A DNA stretch of 64,000 bases from Pandoraea pulmonicola (GTDB lineage Bacteria; Pseudomonadota; Gammaproteobacteria; Burkholderiales; Burkholderiaceae). Under the pieces are notes generated by a model. That model saw only the letters and a program-made list of their open reading frames with translations. It was not told the origin of the DNA and searched no databases. The stretch is from NCBI RefSeq assembly GCF_000815105.2, contig NZ_CP010310.2, positions 4,464,001 through 4,528,000 of the forward strand, given 5' to 3'. The position numbers were made by a program, and so were the translations under genes. Shown here piece by piece: positions 35,878 to 45,343 of this stretch (within the stretch, counting starts at the first letter, position 1; each line of letters starts with the position of its first letter).

Positions 35878-36995
35878 TGCGCCCTCGCTTGCTGCGCGCG
35901 CGTATCGACCTGCGCGATCACCGACATGCCGGGGCGCAGCACGGGCGCGTGTTCGGCCGCGTGGTCGAGACGAATCTTGACCGGGATGCGTTGCACGATC
36001 TTCGTGAAGTTGCCCGTCGCGTTATCGGGCGGCAACAGCGCGAACTGCGCGCCCGACCCCGGCGAAAAGCTGTTGACCGTGCCGCGCAGCGAATGCTCTG
36101 GATAGGCGTCGACATCGATGACCACGGGTTGCCCCTGCCGCATCTGACGCACCTGGGTTTCCTTGAAATTCGCGACCACGTAGACGTCGGCCAGCGGCAC
36201 CACGGCAAGCAGCGGGTCGCCGGCCTCGACATACTGCCCGACGCGCACACTGCGTTGCCCGACGACACCGTCGCCGGCCGCCTTCACGACGGTGTGCGCG
36301 AGCGTGAGCTCCGCCTGTGTGAGCGACGCCTGCGCCGCGGCGAGCCGGGCGTTCGCCTGCGCGATGGCCGCCTTGCTTTGCTCGCGTCGACGCTGCAATA
36401 CCGTCAATTGGTCTCGCTGCGCCTGACTGGCGGCCCTGGCATGCGCGAGTGCAGCGCTGGCCTGCTGCGCCTGTGCCTCCGCCTGCTCGAAGCGTTGGCG
36501 GCTCGCGGCCCCGTCGTCCAGCAGCGCGCGATAGCGCTGTGCATCGGCCGTGTGTCGCGCATGCTGCGCCTGCTCCCCCGCCACATCGGCCTCGGCCTGC
36601 GCGATGAGGCTGCGTTGGCGCACCAACTCGGCGTCGAGCGTGGCGGCCGCGTCGATCTGCGCCTGCACGTCCGCCGCGGCGGACTGCACCGCAGCCTTCG
36701 CCTGCGCAACACCGGCTTGCGCATCTCGATCGTCGAGGCGCACCAGCACGTCTCCGGCATGGACGTGCTGGTTGTCGTCGACTTCGACGCGACTGACATA
36801 TCCGGCAATTCTCGGGCTGACGCGCGTCACGTCGGCTCGGACGTAAGCGTCGTCGGTGCTCTCGATAAAGCGGCCGACGAACCACCAGTGGCCGGCGGCA
36901 ACGACAACTGCCGCGCTCAGCGCGACGCCCGCGGTGATCATCCACGTCTTGCGGCTCGCAAACCGTGACCGGCCTGGCAAGGCAACAGTACTCAT
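35874..36995 (-). CDS. EmrA-like membrane fusion adaptor
   Basis: 373 residues from the ATG at 36995. N-terminal anchor (VALSAAVVVAAGHWWFVG), then 'ESTDDAYVRADVTRVSPRIA' and 'GYVSRVEVDDNQHVHAGDVL', diagnostic of EmrA/HlyD adaptors. A long Ala/Gln-rich coiled coil follows (about 105-235). The C-terminal 'VVANFKETQVRQMRQGQPVV' matches EmrA. Confidence 0.92.
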   Translation of the reverse strand: MSTVALPGRSRFASRKTWMITAGVALSAAVVVAAGHWWFVGRFIESTDDAYVRADVTRVSPRIAGYVSRVEVDDNQHVHAGDVLVRLDDRDAQAGVAQAKAAVQSAAADVQAQIDAAATLDAELVRQRSLIAQAEADVAGEQAQHARHTADAQRYRALLDDGAASRQRFEQAEAQAQQASAALAHARAASQAQRDQLTVLQRRREQSKAAIAQANARLAAAQASLTQAELTLAHTVVKAAGDGVVGQRSVRVGQYVEAGDPLLAVVPLADVYVVANFKETQVRQMRQGQPVVIDVDAYPEHSLRGTVNSFSPGSGAQFALLPPDNATGNFTKIVQRIPVKIRLDHAAEHAPVLRPGMSVIAQVDTRAQQARAQ

Positions 36996-37065
36996 AACAA
37001 TCTCTCGACAGATAACGGAAAGGGAGACGACGCCGCGCGACGGCGTCGCGAAGAAACGCCCCGCA

Positions 37066-38619
37066 CTAGCGGGCGGCTGTCTTGTGGGGTTGGGATTCGT
37101 TGCGCGTGGCAGACGGCTCGTGCAACACGTCCGGCAACACGTCCGGCGGTGCATCGGCGACCTGCCATCCGCCACCGAGCGCCTTGAACACCGTGACCTG
37201 ATCGATGCCGATCTGCAGGGCGCTCCTGGCCAGCGCGGCGTCCGCCTGAGCGAGCGAACGCTGCGCATCGAGCAGATCGAGAAAATCGGCGGCGCCGGCC
37301 TGGTAGCTGCGCTCGGCCAACGTCAGCGCGCGCCGATGATGGGCGCGAGAGGCTTCGAGCGCACGCCCCCGCGACCAGTCTGCCCCATAGTGCGCCAGCG
37401 CTTGCTCGGTTTCCTTCACGGCGACGAGCAAGCGACCTTCGAAGCTGGCCAGTGCGGCGTCGTCTTCGGCGTGCGCCGCACGCAGCCGCGCGCGTTCCGC
37501 GCCCAGATTCGGGAATTGCCACTGGATCAACGGCCCGACGCCCCAACTCACCGCGTAACGATCGCCAAGCGAGGACAGGCGACTGCTGCTCGACAGCCAG
37601 TCGACGGACCCGCCCAGCGTGATGCGCGGATACAGGTCGGCCGTCGCGACACCCACGCGGGCGGTTGCAGCGGCGAGGCGCCGCTCGAACGCGCGCAAGT
37701 CCGGGCGCCGCTGCAGCAAGTGCGCGCCGTCGCCCACCGGGAAGGGTTGCGCCAACGCCGGTACCGCCGCGCACTGCGCCGCCTTGTGCGGGAGACCGGC
37801 AGGGGCGCGTCCAGTCAGCACGGCGAGTTCATAGAGCGCCGCCTGACGATCGCCTTCGAGCGCGGGCAGGCTGGCGCGCGTGTCCTCGACGAACGCCTGC
37901 GCACGAGTGACTTCGAGATCGGAGACAAGGCCATCCGCCTGTTGCCGGCGGGTGAGATCGGCAATGCGCGTGGCGATATCGAGCGTACGCCGCGTCACGC
38001 GCGCTTGATCGGCAAGGCCGCAGACCTGCAAGTAGGCCGCGACAGTCTGCGCGGCAATGCTCACGCGCATCGCATCGCGCTCGGCGGCCACGGCGTCGGC
38101 ATCGGCGGCGGCCGCTGTCACGAGATGATCGACGCGTCCCCACAGATCCACCTCCCAGGAGAGCGAGAACGACGGCGCCCAGCCCCAGCGAGTCGATGGA
38201 CTGTCGGTGCCCCGGCTCGCCGCGACGATCTGGTCCGGCCCCGGTTTGCCGTAGCGCGGTCCAAACGATGCGGAAGTCTGCGGCAGCCGTCGCGCTTCCT
38301 GCTCGCCGAACGCGGCACGCGCCCGACGGATGTGCGCCGCCGCGACCGCGAGGTCCCGATTCTCGGTCAGAGCTTGCATCACCAGGGCGTCGAGCACCGG
38401 GTCGCGATAGAGCCGCCACCAATCGTCCGGCGGGTTGTTGACGCTCGTCGGCGCAGCGCTCGTGGTGACGAATCCGCCTTGCAACGCCGTCGAAGGCTGC
38501 GGTGCGTGATACGTCGGACCGACGCTGCACGCGCTCAGCAGACAAACGATGAAGATGGCCGGGAGACCTCCCCGGCGCGACGGTGTTTTCGGGCGCTCCC
38601 CGCGTGCGTGATGAACCAT
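37066..38619 (-). CDS. NodT-family outer-membrane lipoprotein of the EmrAB-like pump
   Basis: 517 residues from the ATG at 38619; the ORF runs further upstream only by overlapping the divergent AraC gene. Lipobox LSAC is followed by 'SVGPTYHAPQ'. OEP repeats include 'LLQRRPDLRAFERRLAAATA' and 'RVGVATADLYPRITLGGSVD'. It is the first gene of the operon, 71 bp before the adaptor. Confidence 0.9.
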   Translation of the reverse strand: MVHHARGERPKTPSRRGGLPAIFIVCLLSACSVGPTYHAPQPSTALQGGFVTTSAAPTSVNNPPDDWWRLYRDPVLDALVMQALTENRDLAVAAAHIRRARAAFGEQEARRLPQTSASFGPRYGKPGPDQIVAASRGTDSPSTRWGWAPSFSLSWEVDLWGRVDHLVTAAAADADAVAAERDAMRVSIAAQTVAAYLQVCGLADQARVTRRTLDIATRIADLTRRQQADGLVSDLEVTRAQAFVEDTRASLPALEGDRQAALYELAVLTGRAPAGLPHKAAQCAAVPALAQPFPVGDGAHLLQRRPDLRAFERRLAAATARVGVATADLYPRITLGGSVDWLSSSSRLSSLGDRYAVSWGVGPLIQWQFPNLGAERARLRAAHAEDDAALASFEGRLLVAVKETEQALAHYGADWSRGRALEASRAHHRRALTLAERSYQAGAADFLDLLDAQRSLAQADAALARSALQIGIDQVTVFKALGGGWQVADAPPDVLPDVLHEPSATRNESQPHKTAAR

Positions 38620-38712
38620 GGCGAACTTGCTCGTCTGACAAATCAGGAAGTTCGATGGTATGGTGATGTGGCTGCGCCAATCGAACGCAGACTGCACAAT
38701 CATCGTCGCAAA

Positions 38713-39495
38713 ATGGACAGTTTCATCAACGCCTTGCATACCGGTGAGGCGACCGCCCAGGTCGCCGTGGTCGCCACCGACTCTCCATCGCACACCACGT
38801 ATCCGACACACGCGCATCGTCACGGACAGTTGATTCATGCGATCGCCGGCGTGATGATCGTGCGCACTGCCGCGGGCAGTTGGGTCGTGCCGACCGGTCG
38901 CGCCGTGTGGGTGCCGGGGGACACCGAGCACGCCATCGAAATGGCCGTCGACGTCGCCATGCGCACGGTTTTCGTGGCGCCGGGCACGCGCGCCACGCTA
39001 CCGCAGCGCTGCCGGGTCATCAATGTGAGCCCGCTGCTGCGCGAGCTGATTCTGACAGCGGACGAGGCGGGCCACCGGCAGTCTCGGCCCGACGACGTCA
39101 ATCGCGATGGCCGCGTGCTCGCCCTGATTCTCGACGAAATCGAGCGGGCGCCGGCGCTGTCCCTGCATGTGCCGATGCCGCGTCACCCCGCGCTTGCAGG
39201 CCTGTGCACATCGCTGCTGCGGGATCCGTCCATGTCTTCCACGCTGGCCGAATGGTCGACGCGCGTCCACATGAACGAGCGCACGTTTGCGCGCACCTTC
39301 AAGAAGGAAACCGGCATGACGCATGGCGCCTGGTGTCGCCATGCCCGCGTGTTGCTCAGTTTGCCGAAGCTGGCGGCGGGAACGTCCATCCTGGCGCTCG
39401 CGCTGGAGCTCGGCTACGACAGTCCGAGCGCCTTCGCCGCCATGTTCCGCAAGACGCTGGGCGTGGCGCCGAGCGAGTACTTTCGCACACGCTGA
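38713..39495 (+). CDS. AraC-family regulator with cupin-like sensor
   Basis: 260 residues from the ATG at 38713. The N-terminal cupin is seen in 'YPTHAHRHGQLIHAIAGVM' and 'VPTGRAVWVPGDTEHAIEMA'. The C-terminal double HTH includes 'RTFARTFKKETGMTHGAWCR' and 'LALELGYDSPSAFAAMFRK'. It is divergent from the EmrAB-like operon and probably its regulator. The long ORF extending upstream to 36856 is antisense to the pump genes. Confidence 0.9.
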   Translation: MDSFINALHTGEATAQVAVVATDSPSHTTYPTHAHRHGQLIHAIAGVMIVRTAAGSWVVPTGRAVWVPGDTEHAIEMAVDVAMRTVFVAPGTRATLPQRCRVINVSPLLRELILTADEAGHRQSRPDDVNRDGRVLALILDEIERAPALSLHVPMPRHPALAGLCTSLLRDPSMSSTLAEWSTRVHMNERTFARTFKKETGMTHGAWCRHARVLLSLPKLAAGTSILALALELGYDSPSAFAAMFRKTLGVAPSEYFRTR

Positions 39496-39643
39496 GTCGT
39501 GCGCGGTGTTCGTGCGGTGTCGGCGCATTGTCCGAATCGCGACGACGGTTGCGCGATTCGCGCGCGCGAATCGCGCCAACGAGTCGCTAGACTGAAGGCA
39601 CGGCAATTCGCGGCGGGCGCCTTCGTCCGCCTCTCGGCAACCG

Positions 39644-40567
39644 ATGGACCTTCTTCGATGCATGCGCACGTTCGTCCGTCTCGCGGACGCGGGCAGTTTC
39701 GCCCGCACCGCGGAGCAACTGGACCAGACACCCTCCCAGATCACCCGCGCGATCTCCGCACTCGAGGCGCATCTCGGCACGCGGCTCCTGCACCGGACCA
39801 CGCGCGCCATGTCGCTCACACCCGCGGGCGAGCGATATCTGCGTCGCACGCGTGAAGTCATCGACGCGATCGATCAGAGCGAACGCGAAGCGCAGGGCAC
39901 TGCAATGCACGCGCGAGGGCGCTTGCGCGTGCATTGCAGCGCGAGCATCGCCAACCGCCTGCTGATTCCGCTGGTGGAGCCGTTCGGGCAGGCGCATCCG
40001 GAAGTCGCCCTCGATCTGACGATCGGCCCGCGCGTGCCCGATCTCATTCGCGAACCGTTCGACGTGGCGTTCGTCGCGGCACGCTCGTTGCCCGGCTCCG
40101 AACTCGTCGGCATCGAACTGGGCAGTATTCGCAACGTGCTGTGCGCCGCCCCGGAGTACATCGCGCAACACGGCCGACCGGCGCATCCGGAAGCGCTTGA
40201 GCAACATCGATGTCTGCAACTGGTCGCGCCCGAATACGACGACAGCCTTTGGTGCTTCGGCGAGACCCGGAACGCGCCGCTGAAGATCGATCCGTTCCTC
40301 ACGGTGGACACGTCGGCGTCGCTCGTGATCGCCGCGCGGCAGGGCACGGGCATTGCGCTGTTGCCGTCGTTCGTGGTCGAGGACGATCTGCAGACCGGTC
40401 GGCTCGTCGAGCTTCTGCCGCAATTTCGGCCCGCGTCGCTCAACCTTTACCTGTTGTACGCGTCGCGCCTGCATCTGGACGCGAAGATTCGCGCCTGGGT
40501 GGATTTCATCCGGCCGGCCATTCGGCGGCGGTTGGCGCCGGAGGCGGGTGTCGCGAGAGATCAATGA
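39644..40567 (+). CDS. LysR-family regulator
   Basis: 307 residues. The N-terminus 'MDLLRCMRTFVRLADAGSFA' and HTH 'RTAEQLDQTPSQITRAISAL' place it in the CrgA/DsdC-like group of LysR proteins. No target gene is adjacent: the AraC gene lies upstream on the same strand and an orphan protein downstream. Confidence 0.88.
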   Translation: MDLLRCMRTFVRLADAGSFARTAEQLDQTPSQITRAISALEAHLGTRLLHRTTRAMSLTPAGERYLRRTREVIDAIDQSEREAQGTAMHARGRLRVHCSASIANRLLIPLVEPFGQAHPEVALDLTIGPRVPDLIREPFDVAFVAARSLPGSELVGIELGSIRNVLCAAPEYIAQHGRPAHPEALEQHRCLQLVAPEYDDSLWCFGETRNAPLKIDPFLTVDTSASLVIAARQGTGIALLPSFVVEDDLQTGRLVELLPQFRPASLNLYLLYASRLHLDAKIRAWVDFIRPAIRRRLAPEAGVARDQ

Positions 40568-40769
40568 GAGCGAGACCGAATTGTTGCCGCCGAGGTAACC
40601 CGGTGGTCCCGCGACGGGCCATTTGTTGCTCGGCGAACGGGCCCGCGATGAGGAACGCCGTTCCGGCGTGAGACGCCGGGCTGGCCTGGCTCGTAGAAGC
40701 GTTGGCCCTCGCCGATGAATGATTCTTGATAGTCGGGACAGCTAATCTGCGTATATCTTTTGCGGGTTC

Positions 40770-41771
40770 ATGACAACCTACGCGACAAATACGCGCACCC
40801 GTTACGTCCATATGATCAAGTTCTCCCCCGCATCCTTCGACAGATCGAGCACGATGCGAGCCCCAACCGCCGCAGCGTCTCATGGTGCGGACGCTCCCCG
40901 CGAAAATGGCGGCAAGAAAGGCATGGCTTCCAATATTCGTGCCGTTTTCAACTGCGCCAGAAAATCACTCGCGGGCGCGCTGGGCGGCGTGCGCAACTTT
41001 GCGCAACAGACAAGCCATTGCATCGTGGTGGCGGTGAGGTCGGTATTCGGCGCAAGACCCAAGGGCGCTGGCGAAGCGCCATGCAGCGGTGCTGACGAGA
41101 GGAACCTGAAGTCCATGCTCCGCGGTGTCGAGGGAGGCGTGACATCCACTCGATCGCCTGGATCCGTCCGTTTTCATACCGAAGCCGGGATGGTGGAGTA
41201 CGAGGGGCGCCAGCGCGTGAACCTTCTTGCGACCGTGCCTCGGCAGACAGTGCCAGTCAGGGACCGGGCCGTTCCGACGCTCTTCTCGCACACCACTGTC
41301 GCCGCATCGCGCCGTGAGACGACCACTTTCCCGTCAGGGAGCAGCGAATCTTTCCGCAAAGCGAGCCTGCGCACGCCGCCAGATGTCAAGACGCGATTGT
41401 CGCTAACCTCGGTCAACGAGGAAACAAAGCGGTTGATAGGATCTGAGCCAAACCCATCGTTTCCGAACCGCGTGGAAAAGCCGGGCCAAGGCGCCAGCTT
41501 CGATCCTGAGCAGAATAGCGCGATCTATACGCTGGTCCAGTTGCTCAAGCCGAACCTGAGTTCCGTGGAGTTGGATCGAGAGGTGTTGGCACTGCGCTGC
41601 CTGTATGACGCCCGGCATCCAGCCGACCAGGGCAAGCCCTTCTCCTTTGACGCAGGCAACAGCAGCGCGGCACGTACGCTCGTCGAGCTCGTTAACCAGC
41701 GTTACGGTACGGACATAAAGGTGCGCACGGTCGAACCGGGACTCGTTGGGCTCGTCAATGAGCTGTACTAG
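40770..41771 (+). CDS. Orphan protein, effector-like composition
   Basis: 333 residues; a second start at 40812 (MIKFSPASFD) is possible. I recognise no domain. The first 200 residues are Ser/Thr/Arg/Ala-rich and probably disordered, with one short hydrophobic stretch (HCIVVAVRSVFG). The last 90 residues (QNSAIYTLVQLLKPNLSSVE onward) look folded and helical. GC content is lower than neighbouring genes, suggesting transfer. Its stop overlaps the convergent tetR stop by 4 bp. A secreted-effector role is a guess from composition only. Confidence 0.55.
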   Translation: MTTYATNTRTRYVHMIKFSPASFDRSSTMRAPTAAASHGADAPRENGGKKGMASNIRAVFNCARKSLAGALGGVRNFAQQTSHCIVVAVRSVFGARPKGAGEAPCSGADERNLKSMLRGVEGGVTSTRSPGSVRFHTEAGMVEYEGRQRVNLLATVPRQTVPVRDRAVPTLFSHTTVAASRRETTTFPSGSSESFRKASLRTPPDVKTRLSLTSVNEETKRLIGSEPNPSFPNRVEKPGQGASFDPEQNSAIYTLVQLLKPNLSSVELDREVLALRCLYDARHPADQGKPFSFDAGNSSAARTLVELVNQRYGTDIKVRTVEPGLVGLVNELY

Positions 41772-42403
41772 GTTCTGTTCACATTCTCACCATCGCGCCC
41801 CTCGGCAGTCGACACCGCGCCCCGCATGAAGAAATCGAGCGCTTTGCCAAATTCATCTTCCAGGCGGACGTCCGAGTTGCTTAACCATGTCATGACGGCA
41901 GATAGATAAAGAAAATGCAGATAAAGCGCCAGGCGCTCGGCCGGCGTATCGGATCTGAGTTCCCCCGCCTGTTGTGCATGGCCGATGAGTCGCACATACA
42001 GGGAGATCATGTCCGAACTGGCTTGCTGCGCCACCCCGTCACGCACCTGCTGGAATCGAAAGCGAATATACGGCGCCGCATACTGACGGTGGTGCTCCCA
42101 CCACTCGGCTGAGCCATGCAACAACGCTGTTACTCGCGAGACGAAGGATTTCCTGCCGAGGACCAGCCCTTCCGCCACTGCCTCGAGATCTTCCCCGAGT
42201 TCATTGTGCATCCAGTGCACCAGTACCGCTTCCTTGACCGGGAAGTGGTTGTAAAGCGTTCCTCTCGCGACATCTGCCTCCGCGGCGATCTGCTCCATCG
42301 TGACTCCTTCATACCCGTCACGTTCGAATAATGCGTGGGCGGTGGCCGCAATGTGGTCGCGAGTTTGATTCCGTTTGCGGGTAGTCCGATCGTCCTTGGT
42401 CAT
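41768..42403 (-). CDS. TetR-family repressor
   Basis: 211 residues from the ATG at 42403. A TTG at 42427 is also in frame but lies inside the operator palindrome. The HTH is 'VTMEQIAAEADVARGTLYNH' then 'FPVKEAVLVHWMHNEL'. It is divergent from an FAD-dependent oxidoreductase gene, with one strong palindrome between the two, so autorepression and control of that gene are likely. Confidence 0.9.
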   Translation of the reverse strand: MTKDDRTTRKRNQTRDHIAATAHALFERDGYEGVTMEQIAAEADVARGTLYNHFPVKEAVLVHWMHNELGEDLEAVAEGLVLGRKSFVSRVTALLHGSAEWWEHHRQYAAPYIRFRFQQVRDGVAQQASSDMISLYVRLIGHAQQAGELRSDTPAERLALYLHFLYLSAVMTWLSNSDVRLEDEFGKALDFFMRGAVSTAEGRDGENVNRT

Positions 42404-42420
42404 CTCAATTGCAGATTTAT

Positions 42421-42450
42421 TGCACAATGTCTAATATTGGACATTGTACA
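42421..42450. promoter_or_regulatory. TetR operator palindrome
   Basis: 30-bp dyad with arms TGCACAATGTC and GACATTGTACA (10 of 11 bases symmetric) around TAATATTG, itself nearly palindromic. It lies between the divergent tetR and oxidoreductase starts and would cover promoter elements of both. Confidence 0.75.
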
Positions 42451-42472
42451 TTTTTTTTGAGAGGAATGGCTG

Positions 42473-43939
42473 ATGCACGGCAGAAAAGCGTTTCCCACGG
42501 TAGTGATTGGGGCAGGCCTGTCGGGACTGGCCGCCGCCCTTCTGCTATCTCGTCGGGGTATCCCCGTGATGGTTGTCGAAGCCCAGGACGGCGCGGGCGG
42601 GTGTTGTTCGACCGAGGCGTTTGATGGATACACTTTCAACAATGGCGCGGTCTATGTGGCGGTCCCTTCGCTGCTTCGCGCCTCCTTTCGGCGCCTGGGC
42701 ATCAGCTTCGATGACGAAGTACAACTCATCCCGATCGCGAGGCCGCACGTCACTCATTTGGACAACGGCACGACGGTGCACCTCTCGACAGCAGAGAACT
42801 CGCACGTCGAAGGTGCTGACGGCAACTCGCGAACACGGCAACTTCGAGAAGGGCTGACCAAGCTGCACAACGACTGGCATCCAATCTACCGAGCGTTGGT
42901 CTGCGACGTGCTGCCGGAAGAACCGTCGCTCGTACGGACTTTCGGCAAACTCTGGAAATACCTGCCTCGAATGGGCGGCCACATAAACAAATTGATCGCG
43001 TCCTATTTCCCGGACGGCGATCTGCAAGCTGCCGTCGCCTCCACATTGTTGTACACAGGCCTTCCACCCGACCAACTCCCCTCGACACAGATCATTGGAT
43101 TACTGGCGTTGCTCGAAGAGGGATTTCACCTGCCGCGAGGGGGCATGGGAGCCATCAGCGCTGCACTGCTGCGTCATCTACAGGACCAATCCGTCCCAGT
43201 TCGTTTTGGCGCCAAGGTCAAGGAGATTGCCGTCGAAAACGGACAAGTGCGCGGCGTCGTGCTTTCCGACGGCGAACGCATCAACACCTCGCACGTCATT
43301 GCGACTTGTTCGGGGTTGGGTGTCGTGAAGACTCTGCTGCGCCCTGACGCTATTCCGCGACGACTGGCCGCGAAGGCGGATAAGGCTCCGCTGTCGCACA
43401 GCGCCATCTCCATCCAGATCGGATATTCCGGCGCCCCGGCCTCGGACGCCTTCATCGTCAACCACGTCCCTGCAATGGACAAGCAAGGCGCCGTGCACAC
43501 GCTGACGCCTGAAGTTCCGCGCTGGATTTCTTATACACAGCCCACGCAAGTCTTCTCGGATCTGGCACCTGAGGGGAAGAATATTATCGAGCTGTACGCT
43601 CCTGCCACGGGTATTCAGTCGGCGTCTGGATGGGACAAGGCATGGAGTGATGCCGTGGTGGAGAGATATCTGAGAGCATTGCGGCAGCGAGTGCCGGAAT
43701 TGACCGTCGAAAGGACTCGCGTGCTTGATCCGCAGGACTTCGCCCAGGAACGGCATTTGCATGAAGGCGCACTGTACGGCATTGCTCCGGGCGCATCTCC
43801 CAGCAAGTTCCTTCCCCATCGCACCCAGATCGCCGGACTATATCTCGGGGGACAAACAACGTTCCCAGGCTACGGTGTGCCTTCCGCGATTCTGTCGGGG
43901 ATACAGTCCGCGGAGTCTCTGGTTGCCGATTTGTCGTAA
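42473..43939 (+). CDS. FAD-dependent oxidoreductase, phytoene-desaturase/CrtI-like
   Basis: 488 residues. The N-terminal Rossmann motif is 'VVIGAGLSGLAAALLLSRRG' with the acidic end of beta-2 in 'VVEAQDGAGG'. The C-terminal 'GLYLGGQTTFPGYGVPSAIL' is the second FAD motif of CrtI/amine-oxidase-like proteins. The 'FHLPRGGMGAISAALLRHLQ' block also fits this group. The substrate is unknown; there are no carotenoid genes nearby. It is probably TetR-regulated and co-transcribed with the following gene. Confidence 0.85.
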   Translation: MHGRKAFPTVVIGAGLSGLAAALLLSRRGIPVMVVEAQDGAGGCCSTEAFDGYTFNNGAVYVAVPSLLRASFRRLGISFDDEVQLIPIARPHVTHLDNGTTVHLSTAENSHVEGADGNSRTRQLREGLTKLHNDWHPIYRALVCDVLPEEPSLVRTFGKLWKYLPRMGGHINKLIASYFPDGDLQAAVASTLLYTGLPPDQLPSTQIIGLLALLEEGFHLPRGGMGAISAALLRHLQDQSVPVRFGAKVKEIAVENGQVRGVVLSDGERINTSHVIATCSGLGVVKTLLRPDAIPRRLAAKADKAPLSHSAISIQIGYSGAPASDAFIVNHVPAMDKQGAVHTLTPEVPRWISYTQPTQVFSDLAPEGKNIIELYAPATGIQSASGWDKAWSDAVVERYLRALRQRVPELTVERTRVLDPQDFAQERHLHEGALYGIAPGASPSKFLPHRTQIAGLYLGGQTTFPGYGVPSAILSGIQSAESLVADLS

Positions 43940-43951
43940 GCCCGATGCACA

Positions 43952-44542
43952 GTGTCCCCCACATTTGCACAGATCAGTTATGCCATCTATCCGGTCGGTC
44001 GTCGTGACCCTTCGACCGAAAGTGCTTTTCGTGCCGGCAAGATAAATTCGATTTACGCTTGCATTCGCGAACTGATCGGCTATCCCCCTATTCCCGGAGT
44101 TGTCATGGTTGATATTTCACGCGAAACCACTGAACAAACGGAGCAGCGTCTCCGACGAGTCATTACAGAAGCACGGCTACGGATATACCCCGAAACATAC
44201 GCGTTCGTTGAATTTCCGCTGGACCAATTTCCGAAGGCCGTGCGGTCCGATGCACTTGCCCTGGTGCGGGACGACAATGTGTGGAGTCAGCTCGTTCCGA
44301 GTCGCGATGCGAGCAAGGAGACATTCGGCGTCTTTCGGTTTCACTTTCCGGCGGGTGCGGACAACAGTGGTTTCGTCGGCTGGCTGGCGACGCATCTCAA
44401 GAGTCGATTTGGCACCGGCGTATTTGTGACGTGCGGACAAAATTCCGAAGACGGCGGAATATTCGATTACTGGGGCGTCCCGGCAACACTGGCAGACGAA
44501 GTATTTGAGGAAGTCAAGCGTCTTGTTCAGGTGGGAAAATAG
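43952..44542 (+). CDS. Hypothetical protein (DUF6196-like)
   Basis: 196 residues from a GTG 12 bp after the oxidoreductase stop. An ATG at 44105 (MVDISRETTEQTEQRLRRVI) is a credible alternative. The conserved-looking core is 'YAFVEFPLDQFP', 'WSQLVPS' and 'GADNSGFVGWLATHLK'. I think this matches proteins labelled DUF6196, but this is from memory. No function can be stated. Confidence 0.6.
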   Translation: MSPTFAQISYAIYPVGRRDPSTESAFRAGKINSIYACIRELIGYPPIPGVVMVDISRETTEQTEQRLRRVITEARLRIYPETYAFVEFPLDQFPKAVRSDALALVRDDNVWSQLVPSRDASKETFGVFRFHFPAGADNSGFVGWLATHLKSRFGTGVFVTCGQNSEDGGIFDYWGVPATLADEVFEEVKRLVQVGK

Positions 44543-44634
44543 CGGGTTCTTCGCAGGCTATTCGAATTCAGCCCGAAAACGGGACTCGAATGCCGACACT
44601 GTCGAGCATGTGCTGGCATGCGTTGTCCCGCAGA

Positions 44635-45276
44635 TCAGATGCCCTGGATAAGTCCAGACACTCCGGAGACCGTCTGGACGCACCCAAACAAAGCGACCAC
44701 GACGGCCGATATGCGCGAAAAGCCGTGCATCAGTGAGACGGGTATCGCTTTCCGTACTGCGGCGGTTGCAGTGCTCAAGCACAACCACCAGGCAGCGGAG
44801 CCGGCAAACACCCCTCCGACCATCAGCGATACCGCGGACCATCCAAGGCCATCGCGCGAATCCGACAGCGGCCCCAGCGCCGCAAAGATCCCGATGAACG
44901 ACAGAATGGTCATGGGATTGGACAGCGTAAGGCCAAACGTCGTGATGAAATCGCGAGCGACGGATGTGCGCGGTGTGCCTTGGGAAACGGTGGAAGCAGC
45001 GGGCGCCTCGCGAGCGATACCCCAGGCCAGCCAGACAAGAAACACGCCACCGCCCATTTTCAGGGCCACACTCAGCATCGGCAGCGCCGCCGCCACGCCG
45101 GCGATACCGAGCGCGCCGAGCAACCCATAGATGCCATCCGCGCTTGCTGCGCCCAGGCCCGTGGCAAAGCCGGAGCGAAAACCGCGGGTTAGGCTACGCT
45201 GGATGCACAACATACCGATGGGACCTACCGGCGCAGCAATGCAAAAACCCATCACCATTGACTTGACGAACAACAT
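44635..45276 (-). CDS. LysE/RhtB-family amino-acid exporter
   Basis: 213 residues from the ATG at 45276 (GGAGAAGG upstream). About six membrane helices; 'MVMGFCIAAPVGPIGMLCIQ' is the family N-terminus (AAxPGP-like), followed by 'FATGLGAASADGIYGLLG'. It exports amino acids or their derivatives. It is divergent from an Lrp-type regulator, a standard pairing. Confidence 0.9.
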   Translation of the reverse strand: MLFVKSMVMGFCIAAPVGPIGMLCIQRSLTRGFRSGFATGLGAASADGIYGLLGALGIAGVAAALPMLSVALKMGGGVFLVWLAWGIAREAPAASTVSQGTPRTSVARDFITTFGLTLSNPMTILSFIGIFAALGPLSDSRDGLGWSAVSLMVGGVFAGSAAWWLCLSTATAAVRKAIPVSLMHGFSRISAVVVALFGCVQTVSGVSGLIQGI

Positions 45277-45343
45277 GCCCTTCTCCGACGAACTGCGTTG
45301 ATGTGAAGAGCATCGTAGGCAGTTCACGAGAGTGCGGAAAGTC

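Noticed and set aside
36856..38712. An 879-residue AraC fusion protein extending upstream
   Set aside because: The upstream two thirds are antisense to the EmrA-like and NodT genes and have no domain; the AraC gene begins at 38713.
42425..42427. TTG start for tetR
   Set aside because: It lies within the operator palindrome and lacks a ribosome site; the ATG at 42403 gives a normal TetR N-terminus.
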